64,000 nucleotides of DNA from CAZMGV01 sp964621525 [NCBI: uncultured bacterium]. GTDB taxonomy: Bacteria > JAGRBM01. The stretch is taken from contig CAZUMS010000012.1 in the NCBI GenBank assembly GCA_964621525.1, forward strand, positions 31,543 through 95,542. The letters run 5' to 3'. Below, one piece after another: positions 1-7,218 of this stretch (the stretch's first letter is position 1; every line of letters starts with the position of its first letter). Position numbers and translations under genes: made by a program. Under the pieces are notes generated by a model, which had not been told where the DNA came from, ran no database searches, and saw nothing but the letters and a program-made list of their open reading frames with translations.

Positions 1-315
1 GTGATCCAGGGTTTCGACGAGCAGATCAGGCGCCTCATGAACGAGCCCGTGTCGAAGGAAGAGACGGCTTTTGCCAGGGACAAGTTTACCGGCAAGTTCC
101 AGCTCGCCCACGAAACCAATCTCGAACAGTCGTTTTATCTGGGCTACTACGAGCTCGCCGGCTTCGGCTGGGACTACGACAACCAGTTCCCAAAAAAGAT
201 ACAGGCAGTAACGCCTGCGGACCTCACCCGGGTGGCGAAAAAGTATTTCTCGCGGCCGTCGGTGACGAGCCTTCTCGGCCCGCCCGCCGCTATCGGCAGC
301 AAGCCGAAACCGTAA
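1..315 (+). CDS. M16 (insulinase/pitrilysin) family peptidase, C-terminal fragment
   Basis: Only the last 104 residues are in the window; the gene begins upstream, so the GTG at base 1 is just an in-frame codon. The visible part has the pattern usual near the end of M16 peptidase domains: an A-R-x-K-F-x-G-x-F-Q-L helix, an L-G-Y-Y-E-L-A turn, then G-W-D-Y and 'AVTPADLTRVAKKYF'. The zinc-binding HxxEH motif would lie in the missing part, so activity cannot be judged; this could equally be the non-catalytic half of an M16B pair. The gene converges with the minus-strand epimerase gene, with 10 bases between stops. Confidence 0.72.
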   Translation: MIQGFDEQIRRLMNEPVSKEETAFARDKFTGKFQLAHETNLEQSFYLGYYELAGFGWDYDNQFPKKIQAVTPADLTRVAKKYFSRPSVTSLLGPPAAIGSKPKP

Positions 316-325
316 CGGCGGCGGA

Positions 326-1315
326 TCACCCGTCCCGCGTGGTGCGCCACCAGGCGGCGGTGCGGTCCAGCGCCTCGTTCAGCCCTGTGGATGGCGCATA
401 CCCGAAATCGCGCCGGGCCTTGTCCGACACGAACCACAGGTCCCGGCGGGGGACACTGGCCCGGTAGGTCGTGATCAGCGGAACGTCCCTGCGGCCGAGT
501 TTCGGCCAGGCCCACTCGATCGCCCGGGCGAGATCGGCTGCGGGACCTCCGGGAACCGACATCCGTGGCGGCTTCGCGCCAATCCGGATCGCGATCCGGT
601 CCATGAGGTCGCGCCAGCTCACCGGCTCCGCGTCGCCGAGAATATAGATCCCGCCCGCCGCCCGTTCCGAACGGGCGGCCTGCACCATCCCAGCGGCCAG
701 GTTTCCCGCATACGCGGTCGTGAGAAGCGCGCGGCCGCCGTTCACGTGAACGTAGAGCCCCTTCAGGAGCGCATCCGCCAGCGGCAGGAAGGATGTCCGG
801 TCCCGTTCACCGAAGGGGAAGACGCCGGGACGGATCACTGTCACGCCTAGTCCGCCCTTCGCCGCGGCGGCACATTCGTCCTCGGCGAGCATCTTGGAGC
901 GCCGGTAGGGGTTGCCGCCGTGTTCGCGGGGGGTGTTCTCGTCCGCCCCGCGCCAGCCGGAGTAAGGATGCACCGCCAGCGAGCTCATGACGACGACCCT
1001 GCTCACGCCGCAGAGCTTCGCCGATTCGAGCACGTTGATGGTGCCCTGGACGTTGATCCGGTCGAACGCCTCCCACTCGCCCCAGTCGATCACGAGGGCG
1101 GCGAGGTGGAAAACGGCATCCATGCCGTCGCAGGCGGCTTCCACTTCGGCCGGTTTCGTGAGGTCGCCGCCGCAGAACTCGATGTCGAGGCCCTTCAGGT
1201 TATCCCGGTTCGCCGAGGGGAGATCCAATACTCTCACTGTGTAACCGGTCCGGAGCAGTTCGCGGACCAGATGGCTGCCGATAAACCCGGCTCCGCCGGT
1301 GACGAGGGCTTTCAC
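326..1315 (-). CDS. NAD-dependent epimerase/dehydratase, 3beta-hydroxysteroid dehydrogenase-like (extended SDR)
   Basis: 329 residues, full length for the family. The N-terminus has the extended-SDR nucleotide motif GGAGFIG (residues 7-13), followed by the V-F-H-L-A-A strand. The catalytic set is visible as S111/S112 and Y137-x3-K141. Overall it resembles 3beta-HSD/NSDHL-type enzymes that oxidise a sterol or other isoprenoid alcohol, but nucleotide-sugar or flavonoid-type substrates are not excluded. It is the last gene of an operon running from 4841. Its GTG start overlaps the stop of the CPBP-like gene (GTGA), so translation is probably coupled. Neighbouring GMC oxidase and START-like genes support a lipophilic substrate, which is inference. 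Confidence 0.8.
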   Translation of the reverse strand: MKALVTGGAGFIGSHLVRELLRTGYTVRVLDLPSANRDNLKGLDIEFCGGDLTKPAEVEAACDGMDAVFHLAALVIDWGEWEAFDRINVQGTINVLESAKLCGVSRVVVMSSLAVHPYSGWRGADENTPREHGGNPYRRSKMLAEDECAAAAKGGLGVTVIRPGVFPFGERDRTSFLPLADALLKGLYVHVNGGRALLTTAYAGNLAAGMVQAARSERAAGGIYILGDAEPVSWRDLMDRIAIRIGAKPPRMSVPGGPAADLARAIEWAWPKLGRRDVPLITTYRASVPRRDLWFVSDKARRDFGYAPSTGLNEALDRTAAWWRTTRDG

Positions 1316-2046
1316 TGCTGTTTCTTGTTCCGCGCGGAAAACCAGTCCGTCAGAATGCCGAGCTCGTAGTGGAGCAGCATCGGATACACCCAGGAGTTAG
1401 TCGTCCGCGCCAGCCACGAGAACATCAGTCCGCCGGGGATGGCGGAAAACGTCTCGGTGGCGGGTTTCCCGATATGCGCCAGCGTGGAGGCCATCGTCTG
1501 GAACCACTTGGCCGCATCCGTGCCGCAGGCTTCTTCCACGGGCTTCTCGAGGAACCCCCGGAAGAAGCTCTCCCACGCCACGTAGTAGAACGCTTCCGAC
1601 AGCTCCCAGACGATGAAATCAGTCCGGTCTGTGGCCGCCGAGGGGGGAAGCGGGTACTCGTTCATCACGCCCTCGTCCCGGGCCCCGGTCCAGGCGAAGA
1701 AGGCGACGAGCGGCATGCCTACGCCGAGCAGAGGAATCCCGATCCACCAGCGGCCGGGACGGGTACGGATCGCGCACGGGCTCCGCAGGTTCACGAACGT
1801 ATTGAACAGGTGCGGTGCCACGAACAGCCACGTAAAGGCCGACAGGTTCTGGTAAAGCTCCGGGGCCATCCGTTTCAGGGGACCCTCTGGAAGCAGTGGA
1901 TCGATCACCGGCGCGAGCTTCTTCCGGTAGAAATCCCGCTGCCCCGGATAGAGATAGATTGTGAGGAATACGGTCCCGGCCGCCATGGTCCGGTTCGCGC
2001 GGGCACGGGCCCGCCGGCGGCGGCAGCGCCGGATGAAGCCGGTCAT
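1312..2046 (-). CDS. CPBP-like intramembrane protein (CAAX protease/bacteriocin-processing fold)
   Basis: 244 residues with several hydrophobic stretches (about 22-32, 70-85, 102-120, 150-165, 200-230) after an Arg-rich start. Three CPBP-like motif positions can be aligned: W158-E159-S-F-F-R163, where the family usually has E-E-x-x-x-R; S-T-L-A-H191; and H226-Y-E-L-G. The first glutamate of the usual dyad is Trp here, so it may be catalytically altered or only a structural relative. The ATG overlaps the stop of the upstream START-like gene (ATGA), and its own stop overlaps the epimerase start. Function in the operon is unknown. Confidence 0.6.
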   Translation of the reverse strand: MTGFIRRCRRRRARARANRTMAAGTVFLTIYLYPGQRDFYRKKLAPVIDPLLPEGPLKRMAPELYQNLSAFTWLFVAPHLFNTFVNLRSPCAIRTRPGRWWIGIPLLGVGMPLVAFFAWTGARDEGVMNEYPLPPSAATDRTDFIVWELSEAFYYVAWESFFRGFLEKPVEEACGTDAAKWFQTMASTLAHIGKPATETFSAIPGGLMFSWLARTTNSWVYPMLLHYELGILTDWFSARNKKQQ

Positions 2047-2648
2047 GACGCGGCAGCCTCTGGCGGCCTCAGTGTTTCAAGGGCGCCCGACGGCGCGAGG
2101 ATCACCTGCGCGGGCCAGCGGGCAATCACTTCGGTCCGGATGCGCGGCCAGGTTTCCGCGTAGAACCGGCGGGAGGCCTCAAGCTCCGCGGGAGCACGTG
2201 TCCGGATCTCCTCCACCACCCGCTTCTCCGCGAGCCCCTTGAGGCCCGGTAGCGGGAGCCGGATGGCGATTTCGAGGCGGGAGATCCGGGCACTCCTGTT
2301 CGCGCCCCTTGGAACGATCTCGAACCGGCTCCGGTAGATGAACCGGTCTCCGAGGGGCTCGGTCACGATGTCGTAGCCGCCCTGGTGCGTCGTCCGGTCG
2401 TACCACATGGTCTGCCGGGAGAGCCCGATCTCCCTGCCGATCATCTTCTGCAGCCAGTGGGGCACGGCGATACCGGCGTGATAGAGAAATACCCGGCGAA
2501 AGGCCCGTCCGTCATCCCGCCACTCGACGATCTCGCGGCCGCCGTGGCTGTGGGCACTGTCGATGGCCCGCTCGTGCTCCTCGCAGGCGAAGGCATATTC
2601 CTGTTCCTCGCGGGGGAGGTCAAACTCATGATCGATGTCGAAAATCAT
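2043..2648 (-). CDS. START/SRPBCC-like protein resembling DUF2505
   Basis: 201 residues using the ATG at 2648, which overlaps the GMC oxidoreductase stop as ATGA; the open frame extends further upstream but that part is antisense-style sequence inside the GMC gene. It has no signal peptide and no membrane segment. The layout (N-terminal strand rich in acidic residues, central W-Y-D, 'RFIYRSRFEIVPRG' strand, C-terminal helix ending in 'FYAETWPRIRTEV') resembles DUF2505/polyketide-cyclase-like lipid-binding folds. I assign this by pattern only. A hydrophobic-ligand carrier would fit beside an FAD alcohol oxidase and a steroid-dehydrogenase-like enzyme. Confidence 0.5.
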   Translation of the reverse strand: MIFDIDHEFDLPREEQEYAFACEEHERAIDSAHSHGGREIVEWRDDGRAFRRVFLYHAGIAVPHWLQKMIGREIGLSRQTMWYDRTTHQGGYDIVTEPLGDRFIYRSRFEIVPRGANRSARISRLEIAIRLPLPGLKGLAEKRVVEEIRTRAPAELEASRRFYAETWPRIRTEVIARWPAQVILAPSGALETLRPPEAAAS

Positions 2649-4180
2649 GCCGCCCTCCGGAGCCGGCCCCATTCGTTGGCGATGTAGTCCGCCCCGCGGC
2701 TCGCCAGCATCATGATCGTCTCCTGGGGATTGAGCCCGATCGGCGTCGGCACGATGGAACCATCGGCGATGAACAGGTTTTTCACGTCGAACGTCTCGCC
2801 CCACGGGTTTACGACGCCCCAGCGGGGATCAGCCGACATGCGACAGCTCGACATGGCGTGCACCGTGAGGAGCTCGACGTCAGTCGGCTTCACACCGAGC
2901 CGATAGATCTTGTGGATCTCGTCCGGCGAATCGAAATGCGTAAGCCCGTGGATCGGCAAATAGACCCGCTTCGCCCCGGACGCGAACAGCATCTCGGACA
3001 CGAGCGCGATCCCGCGCAGGACCCGTTCGAAACCCACCGGATCGATCTGGTAGGTCATCAGCGTCGAACCCATGGGACCCGGCCGGATCGTGCCGGTGGT
3101 CGTGTCTTCCACCAGCACGCCGGAGATCACCATGCGGTTGATGTTCTCGAGAAACTCCAGCATTTCGTCCCCGGCGAACGGCATGCTCATGGCGAGCAGC
3201 GCGGGCGGCACGAAGACGGCGGCGAAGATGAGCCCCTCGTTCAGGAACTCGTGCACCTGTACCGCCTGGTGGACGCCCTTCCAGCCGTATATGTCGCGGT
3301 CCATGACGGCCACAACCTTGGCGTTGGGGTGGCAGGTGAAGTTGCGGCCCACCTGGCCCGAGGAGTTGCAGATCCCCTGCCGCTGGAGCAGCACCGGCGT
3401 CTGGGTCGCCCCGGCGGCCAGCACCGTGACGGGAGCCCGGACCGTAACGGGGTAGAGCGGGCGGCCGGTAGCCCGGTCGATGACATCAGCCTCGAACCCC
3501 TGCGCGCGCCCGTTCTCGACGATGACCTTGCGGACCTTCGTATCGGAGAGGATCGTCGCCCCGCGGGTCATGGCCCTCGGCAGGTAGGAAACGAGCATCG
3601 ACTGTTTGCCGCCGGAAGGGCACCCGAAAGCGCAGTTGTTCGTCCCTACGCAGTGAAGCTGGTTCCGGGTGTTCCATTCGGTCTTGTAACCCAGCCGGTC
3701 CGCTCCGGCTTTCAGCGCCAGATCGTGCGGGCTGACCGTGTCCGGGTCCTGACGGGCGACGTTGATGTTTTTCTCGACCTTCTCGAACCAGCCGGCGGTC
3801 TCCTTCGGGGAAAACCCGTCCAGTCCCATTTCGAGATACCAGCGCTTGAGCACCCGCTCTGGCGTGCGCCAGCACATGCCGCCATTAATGACCGTAGAGC
3901 CGCCCACGCAGCGGCCTTCGGCGAAGATGATGTTGGGCTTGCCCATAATGACAGAGGTTCCGGCATCGCGGTAAAACTTCTGGATCATGTCCGGGGCGTT
4001 CGTCGTGATCTCTTTCGTTTCGTGGTAGCCGCCTTCTTCCAGCACCACGACCCGGAGGCCGGCCTCGGACAGTTCCGCCGCCGTGACCGCGCCGCCGGCA
4101 CCCGAGCCGACGATGGCGACGTCCGCCTCGATCTCGAGCGGTCCCCGAACGTTGTGACCCTGGATCAGTCTGCCGGGCAT
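2645..4180 (-). CDS. GMC-family FAD-dependent oxidoreductase
   Basis: 511 residues from the ATG at 4180, which sits one base after the upstream stop; an in-frame extension to 4363 lies inside the previous gene and is rejected. Visible GMC features: FAD-binding GSGAGG (25-30), E-E-G-G at the end of the second strand, 'GRCVGGSTVINGG' (89-101), and a C-terminal 'HAMSSCRM' (from 441) with the catalytic asparagine of N-P-Q-E-T-I at 484. A cluster C177-x5-C183-x3-C187 followed by P-S-G-G-K is typical of the long-chain-alcohol/cholesterol-oxidase-like branch. The likely reaction is oxidation of a primary or secondary alcohol on a lipophilic substrate. It is the second gene of a tight operon. Confidence 0.87.
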   Translation of the reverse strand: MPGRLIQGHNVRGPLEIEADVAIVGSGAGGAVTAAELSEAGLRVVVLEEGGYHETKEITTNAPDMIQKFYRDAGTSVIMGKPNIIFAEGRCVGGSTVINGGMCWRTPERVLKRWYLEMGLDGFSPKETAGWFEKVEKNINVARQDPDTVSPHDLALKAGADRLGYKTEWNTRNQLHCVGTNNCAFGCPSGGKQSMLVSYLPRAMTRGATILSDTKVRKVIVENGRAQGFEADVIDRATGRPLYPVTVRAPVTVLAAGATQTPVLLQRQGICNSSGQVGRNFTCHPNAKVVAVMDRDIYGWKGVHQAVQVHEFLNEGLIFAAVFVPPALLAMSMPFAGDEMLEFLENINRMVISGVLVEDTTTGTIRPGPMGSTLMTYQIDPVGFERVLRGIALVSEMLFASGAKRVYLPIHGLTHFDSPDEIHKIYRLGVKPTDVELLTVHAMSSCRMSADPRWGVVNPWGETFDVKNLFIADGSIVPTPIGLNPQETIMMLASRGADYIANEWGRLRRAA

Positions 4181-4181
4181 G

Positions 4182-4841
4182 TCAGGCCGCCACTCCCGCC
4201 GGGGAGGTTTTCCGTTCGCGTTCAGCGAGACTCGCGGCTGCCGCTTCGGCGGCCCGCCGCGCCGACTCGATCTCGGTACCGCTCGCCTGCGTGTAGGCCG
4301 TCCGGAAATCCACCGGTTCGCCGCCTGGACGGAGCTGTTCGTCGAAGGCTCCGTTAATCTCAACTCCCGCCGGGCCGCCTGGCAGGGCGGCGATGGCCGC
4401 GAGATCCGGAACCCGGAGCCCCCAGCGCGTCACCCGCTCGGCAACTTTCTGATCGACCCACTCCTGAGGGAAATAGCCGAGATGCTCCTGCACCTCGGGG
4501 TGCGAATAGAATCCGAGCAAAATGATCGAACGGAGCCCCTTAACCCCTTCACGGATGGCGAATACGGGGCTGCCGCCGATTTTTCTCAAATACCGCTCGC
4601 CTTCGTCGGCGGACATCATCGTCAGGGGTTTGCCCGCGAAGAACACTCCGCCCCAGTTGATGAGCCAGAGCCCGATGGGAAATACCAGCGCGACATGTCT
4701 GGGGAGAAAACCGATGAACCGGTCCACAAACCGGGTAAGCTCGGCACCGGCATCGAACGTGAACTTCACCCTGCGGGGCGCAAGGCTTTGGGCCATGGCC
4801 CGGACAATCGCCTGGCTTCCACGGCCGATCCGCTCACACAT
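4182..4841 (-). CDS. Unrecognised protein preceding GMC oxidoreductase (possible accessory subunit)
   Basis: 219 residues from the ATG at 4841, chosen because AGGAAG lies 5 bases upstream of it; a GTG at 4880 would add 13 residues without such a site. I do not recognise the family. There is one strong hydrophobic segment (about residues 49-69, rich in V, L, I, W) ending at a W-G-G turn, then a mixed alpha-helical part and a charged Ala/Arg/Glu tail. It stands one base ahead of the GMC start, so the two are co-translated. Small partners of GMC dehydrogenases (gluconate 2-dehydrogenase subunit 3 style) are a precedent for this layout, but I see no diagnostic residues. Confidence 0.55.
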   Translation of the reverse strand: MCERIGRGSQAIVRAMAQSLAPRRVKFTFDAGAELTRFVDRFIGFLPRHVALVFPIGLWLINWGGVFFAGKPLTMMSADEGERYLRKIGGSPVFAIREGVKGLRSIILLGFYSHPEVQEHLGYFPQEWVDQKVAERVTRWGLRVPDLAAIAALPGGPAGVEINGAFDEQLRPGGEPVDFRTAYTQASGTEIESARRAAEAAAASLAERERKTSPAGVAA

Positions 4842-4912
4842 GGCTTCTTCCTGACCGACTGGTTCCGCCACCGGCACCACCCCCGCACCCGGAGAAAATA
4901 ACGGGCCTGAGC

Positions 4913-4939
4913 CAACTGGTCAAGTGGTTTAACCAGTTG
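4913..4939. promoter_or_regulatory. Inverted repeat, candidate operator of the GMC operon
   Basis: CAACTGGT and ACCAGTTG face each other across 11 bases. An inner repeat TGGTT-T-AACCA (4925-4935) is nested in the right half. The site is 72-98 bases ahead of the first gene of the minus-strand operon, a usual place for a dimeric repressor such as a TetR-family protein. No regulator gene is adjacent. The 175-base gap holds nothing else I can identify. Confidence 0.4.
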
Positions 4940-5016
4940 AATCTTACTCATCAAGACTCCCAGACCCTGGTGGCTCCAGCAGGGCGTCCTGAGGACAGTG
5001 ATTCAGACGGGGGGAA

Positions 5017-5625
5017 TCAGACCCGGAAGCCGAATCCCAGGGTGAAAGACACGTTGCTGGCATCGAAATCGGCCTTGGTTCCGGGCGGGTTCGCGGTCAG
5101 TTCGCCGCGGTTCATCTTCCAGCCGGCTTCCGTCCGGATGATGAATGTCTCGCTGGCAAAGATGTCCAGCCCGCCCGCAATCTTGAAGCAGAGCGTGGGG
5201 TCCAGATCGACGCTCACGCCCGCGAGCGCCGCCCCTTCCTTGAAATAGTTGAGGTTCGCCCCGAGGCCGCCGATCAGGTACGGAGACACGGGCAGATCCT
5301 CCTCGATGTACCGGAGCTCGGCGACCGGCAGCAGCGAGATCGTGTGTACGGTCCCAGCCTTGATGCCGGTTCCCGACTGGTTGATGTCGTACCACTCCCA
5401 TTCCGCCTGACCCCCGACGCGGAGATACGGCCGGATCCGGTAGAGCCCGGTGAGCCCGAGCTGGAAGCCGTAATCCGATTCCAGTCCGGCGGAGGAATCC
5501 TTCGTCGGAAGTACGAGAGCTGCCTTGAAGCCGAGCGAGAACGGGTTGTCGCCCGAATCCGCATGGGCGGGAACAGCACCAAAGACCGCCAGCAGGAGCA
5601 CCGCCGTCAGAAACAGTTTCTTCAT
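5017..5625 (-). CDS. Small outer-membrane beta-barrel protein
   Basis: 202 residues from the ATG at 5625 (M-K-K-L-F). A clear signal peptide ends in A-H-A at residue 22. The mature part alternates short amphipathic strands and turns (G-L-T-G-L-Y-R-I, G-G-Q-A-E-W-E-W, I-I-R-T-E-A-G-W) and ends in 'FTLGFGFRV', consistent with an OmpW/OmpA-barrel-like eight-strand protein whose terminal strand carries aromatic residues. No enzymatic motif. It is probably co-transcribed with sixA, whose stop is 46 bases downstream of it. Exact role unknown. Confidence 0.7.
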   Translation of the reverse strand: MKKLFLTAVLLLAVFGAVPAHADSGDNPFSLGFKAALVLPTKDSSAGLESDYGFQLGLTGLYRIRPYLRVGGQAEWEWYDINQSGTGIKAGTVHTISLLPVAELRYIEEDLPVSPYLIGGLGANLNYFKEGAALAGVSVDLDPTLCFKIAGGLDIFASETFIIRTEAGWKMNRGELTANPPGTKADFDASNVSFTLGFGFRV

Positions 5626-5671
5626 GGGCTGAATAGTGGCCGCCCGGCCGCTGGCTGGCAATCGGACCGGC

Positions 5672-6193
5672 TCAGGCGGCGTCGAGGTCCTTCAGGGAGT
5701 CCAGACGGTCGCCGGACGGTAGCAAGGTCCACTTGAACTTGCCGGTGGAGCCCGGCGCGAGTTCGTCCGCGAAATCGATCCGCATGACCTGTCCCTTGCG
5801 GAACGGGATGGAACTCCGGCCAAGGAGCTGCCCGGCAAGCTGTCCCATTCGAGGCTCGTGTCCCACAATGGCAATTTTCTCGCCGCGATGGGCGGCGGCG
5901 AGCCTGAGAAGGAACTCCATGGTCCGGCCGCCGGGAGCTAGCGCGTCGGCGGCAATCACCTCGCCCTTGTAGCGAGTACCGGCGGCCAGCAATTCGGCCG
6001 TCTGGACGGTCCTGACCAAGGGGCTTGAGACGATCAGGTCCAGTTTCACGCCGAGCTCATGCAGTTCATCTGCCGTCTTCTGGAATACCTTGCGACCCTT
6101 CGACGTCAGATACCGCTGCTCGTCGCCAGCGGCATCGGACGCATCGACTGCCGCCGCATGCCTGACCAGATAGATGTCCGTGCTCGATCCCAT
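5672..6193 (-). CDS. sixA: SixA-type histidine phosphatase
   Basis: 173 residues, the usual size for SixA. The histidine-phosphatase motif R11-H12-A is at the N-terminus, with R61 in 'SSPLVRTVQTAE' and the second catalytic histidine at H112 in V-G-H-E-P. SixA proteins remove phosphate from phosphohistidine in phosphotransfer domains or in the nitrogen PTS; which partner applies here cannot be told. The ATG at 6193 faces a 185-base divergent region shared with nfo. Assignment to SixA rather than a generic phosphoglycerate-mutase-like phosphatase rests on its short length and lack of an insert. Confidence 0.82.
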   Translation of the reverse strand: MGSSTDIYLVRHAAAVDASDAAGDEQRYLTSKGRKVFQKTADELHELGVKLDLIVSSPLVRTVQTAELLAAGTRYKGEVIAADALAPGGRTMEFLLRLAAAHRGEKIAIVGHEPRMGQLAGQLLGRSSIPFRKGQVMRIDFADELAPGSTGKFKWTLLPSGDRLDSLKDLDAA

Positions 6194-6251
6194 ACCCGCC
6201 CGCCGGAGCCGCCCTCAAAACAGCTCCCCCATCTCCTTACAGTATAAACGC

Positions 6252-6296
6252 CCGTCAAGACGGTTTCAGTCGGCTGCCTTGTGACTTGCTTGTGAC
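6252..6296. promoter_or_regulatory. Repeats in the sixA-nfo divergent promoter region
   Basis: Two repeat types lie together. CCGTC-AA-GACGG (6252-6263) is a 12-base perfect palindrome. CTTGTGAC occurs twice, at 6278-6285 and 6289-6296, so the copies are 11 bases apart, about one helical turn. That spacing is typical for regulator half-sites bound on the same DNA face. Confidence 0.35.
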
Positions 6297-6336
6297 AGGA
6301 CGCATGCCAGCCGTGCCGGAGCGGCAGCCGGGCTCG

Positions 6337-6361
6337 CGGTTTTGGACCGGGGCCAAAACCG
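6337..6361. promoter_or_regulatory. Inverted repeat immediately upstream of nfo
   Basis: CGGTTTTGG and CCAAAACCG are perfect 9-base arms around a 7-base spacer (ACCGGGG). The element ends 17 bases before the nfo ATG. No good Shine-Dalgarno sequence is visible between it and the start. It could be an operator for nfo or a hairpin in a short leader. Confidence 0.4.
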
Positions 6362-6378
6362 TCTAACCTGACCCCGCC

Positions 6379-7218
6379 ATGTTTCTCGGAGCACACGAAT
6401 CCATCAGCGGCGGCATCTTCAACGCCTTCACCCGGGGCAAGGAAGACGGCTGCGAATCCCTCCAGATATTCACGAAAAGCGAGCGCCAGTGGACGACGAA
6501 GAAGTTCTCCGCCGAGGACATCGCCCTGTTCCGCAAGGCGAGCGAGGAGAGCGGCATTCCGCTCAGCCGCGTCCTCGTTCACGATTCCTATCTCATCAAT
6601 CTGGCGTCCCCTGACCCGGCGAAACTGGAAAAGGCGAAGGCCGCCTTCATCGAGGAACTTGAGCGCTGCGCGGCTCTCGGCGTACCCTATCTGGTCACCC
6701 ATCCGGGCTCCCATGTGGGTTCCGGCGAAGAGAAAGCCATCGAAACGCTCATCGCCAGCTACAACGACTGTATCGCCCGGACTCCGGACTGCCCGACGGT
6801 GATCCTGCTCGAGACCACCGCCGGGCAGGGCACCTGCATGGGCTACCGGTTCGAACATATCTCGGCGATACTCGCCGGAATCCGGGACCAGTCACGAGCC
6901 GGCGTCTGCGTAGACACCTGCCATATCTTCGCTGCCGGGTACGACATCCGGACCGAAACGAACTACGAGGCCGCCATGCAGGAACTGGACCGGGTGATCG
7001 GCGTGAAAAGGGTCAAGGCGTTCCACATCAACGATTCCAAGAAGGAGCTGGGCTCCCGCGTGGACCGGCACGAGGAAATCGCCGAAGGGTTCATCGGCGC
7101 GACGGCGTTCAAGTGCCTCGTGAACGATCCCCGCTGGAAAGACACCATCGGCGTCATCGAAACGCCGGGCGAGGATTACGCCAAGAACCTGAAGCGGCTC
7201 CGGAGTTATCTCGCCTGA
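6379..7218 (+). CDS. nfo: Endonuclease IV (AP endonuclease)
   Basis: 279 residues, full length. Endonuclease IV cuts 5' of abasic sites in base excision repair, using three zinc ions. All nine metal ligands known for the family are in place at matching positions: H68, H108, E145, D179, H182, H216, D229, H231 and E261. Signature blocks include 'LLETTAGQG', 'CVDTCHIFAAGYD' and 'HINDSKKELGSRVDRHE'. The stop overlaps the likely start of the downstream glycosyltransferase. Inverted and direct repeats upstream suggest regulation. The assignment is secure. Confidence 0.96.
   Translation: MFLGAHESISGGIFNAFTRGKEDGCESLQIFTKSERQWTTKKFSAEDIALFRKASEESGIPLSRVLVHDSYLINLASPDPAKLEKAKAAFIEELERCAALGVPYLVTHPGSHVGSGEEKAIETLIASYNDCIARTPDCPTVILLETTAGQGTCMGYRFEHISAILAGIRDQSRAGVCVDTCHIFAAGYDIRTETNYEAAMQELDRVIGVKRVKAFHINDSKKELGSRVDRHEEIAEGFIGATAFKCLVNDPRWKDTIGVIETPGEDYAKNLKRLRSYLA

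Noticed and set aside
7113-7214. Upstream GTG 7113 as start of the glycosyltransferase
   Set aside because: The 34 extra residues are an out-of-frame reading of nfo, are Arg/Pro rich, and precede the natural beginning of the GT4 fold.
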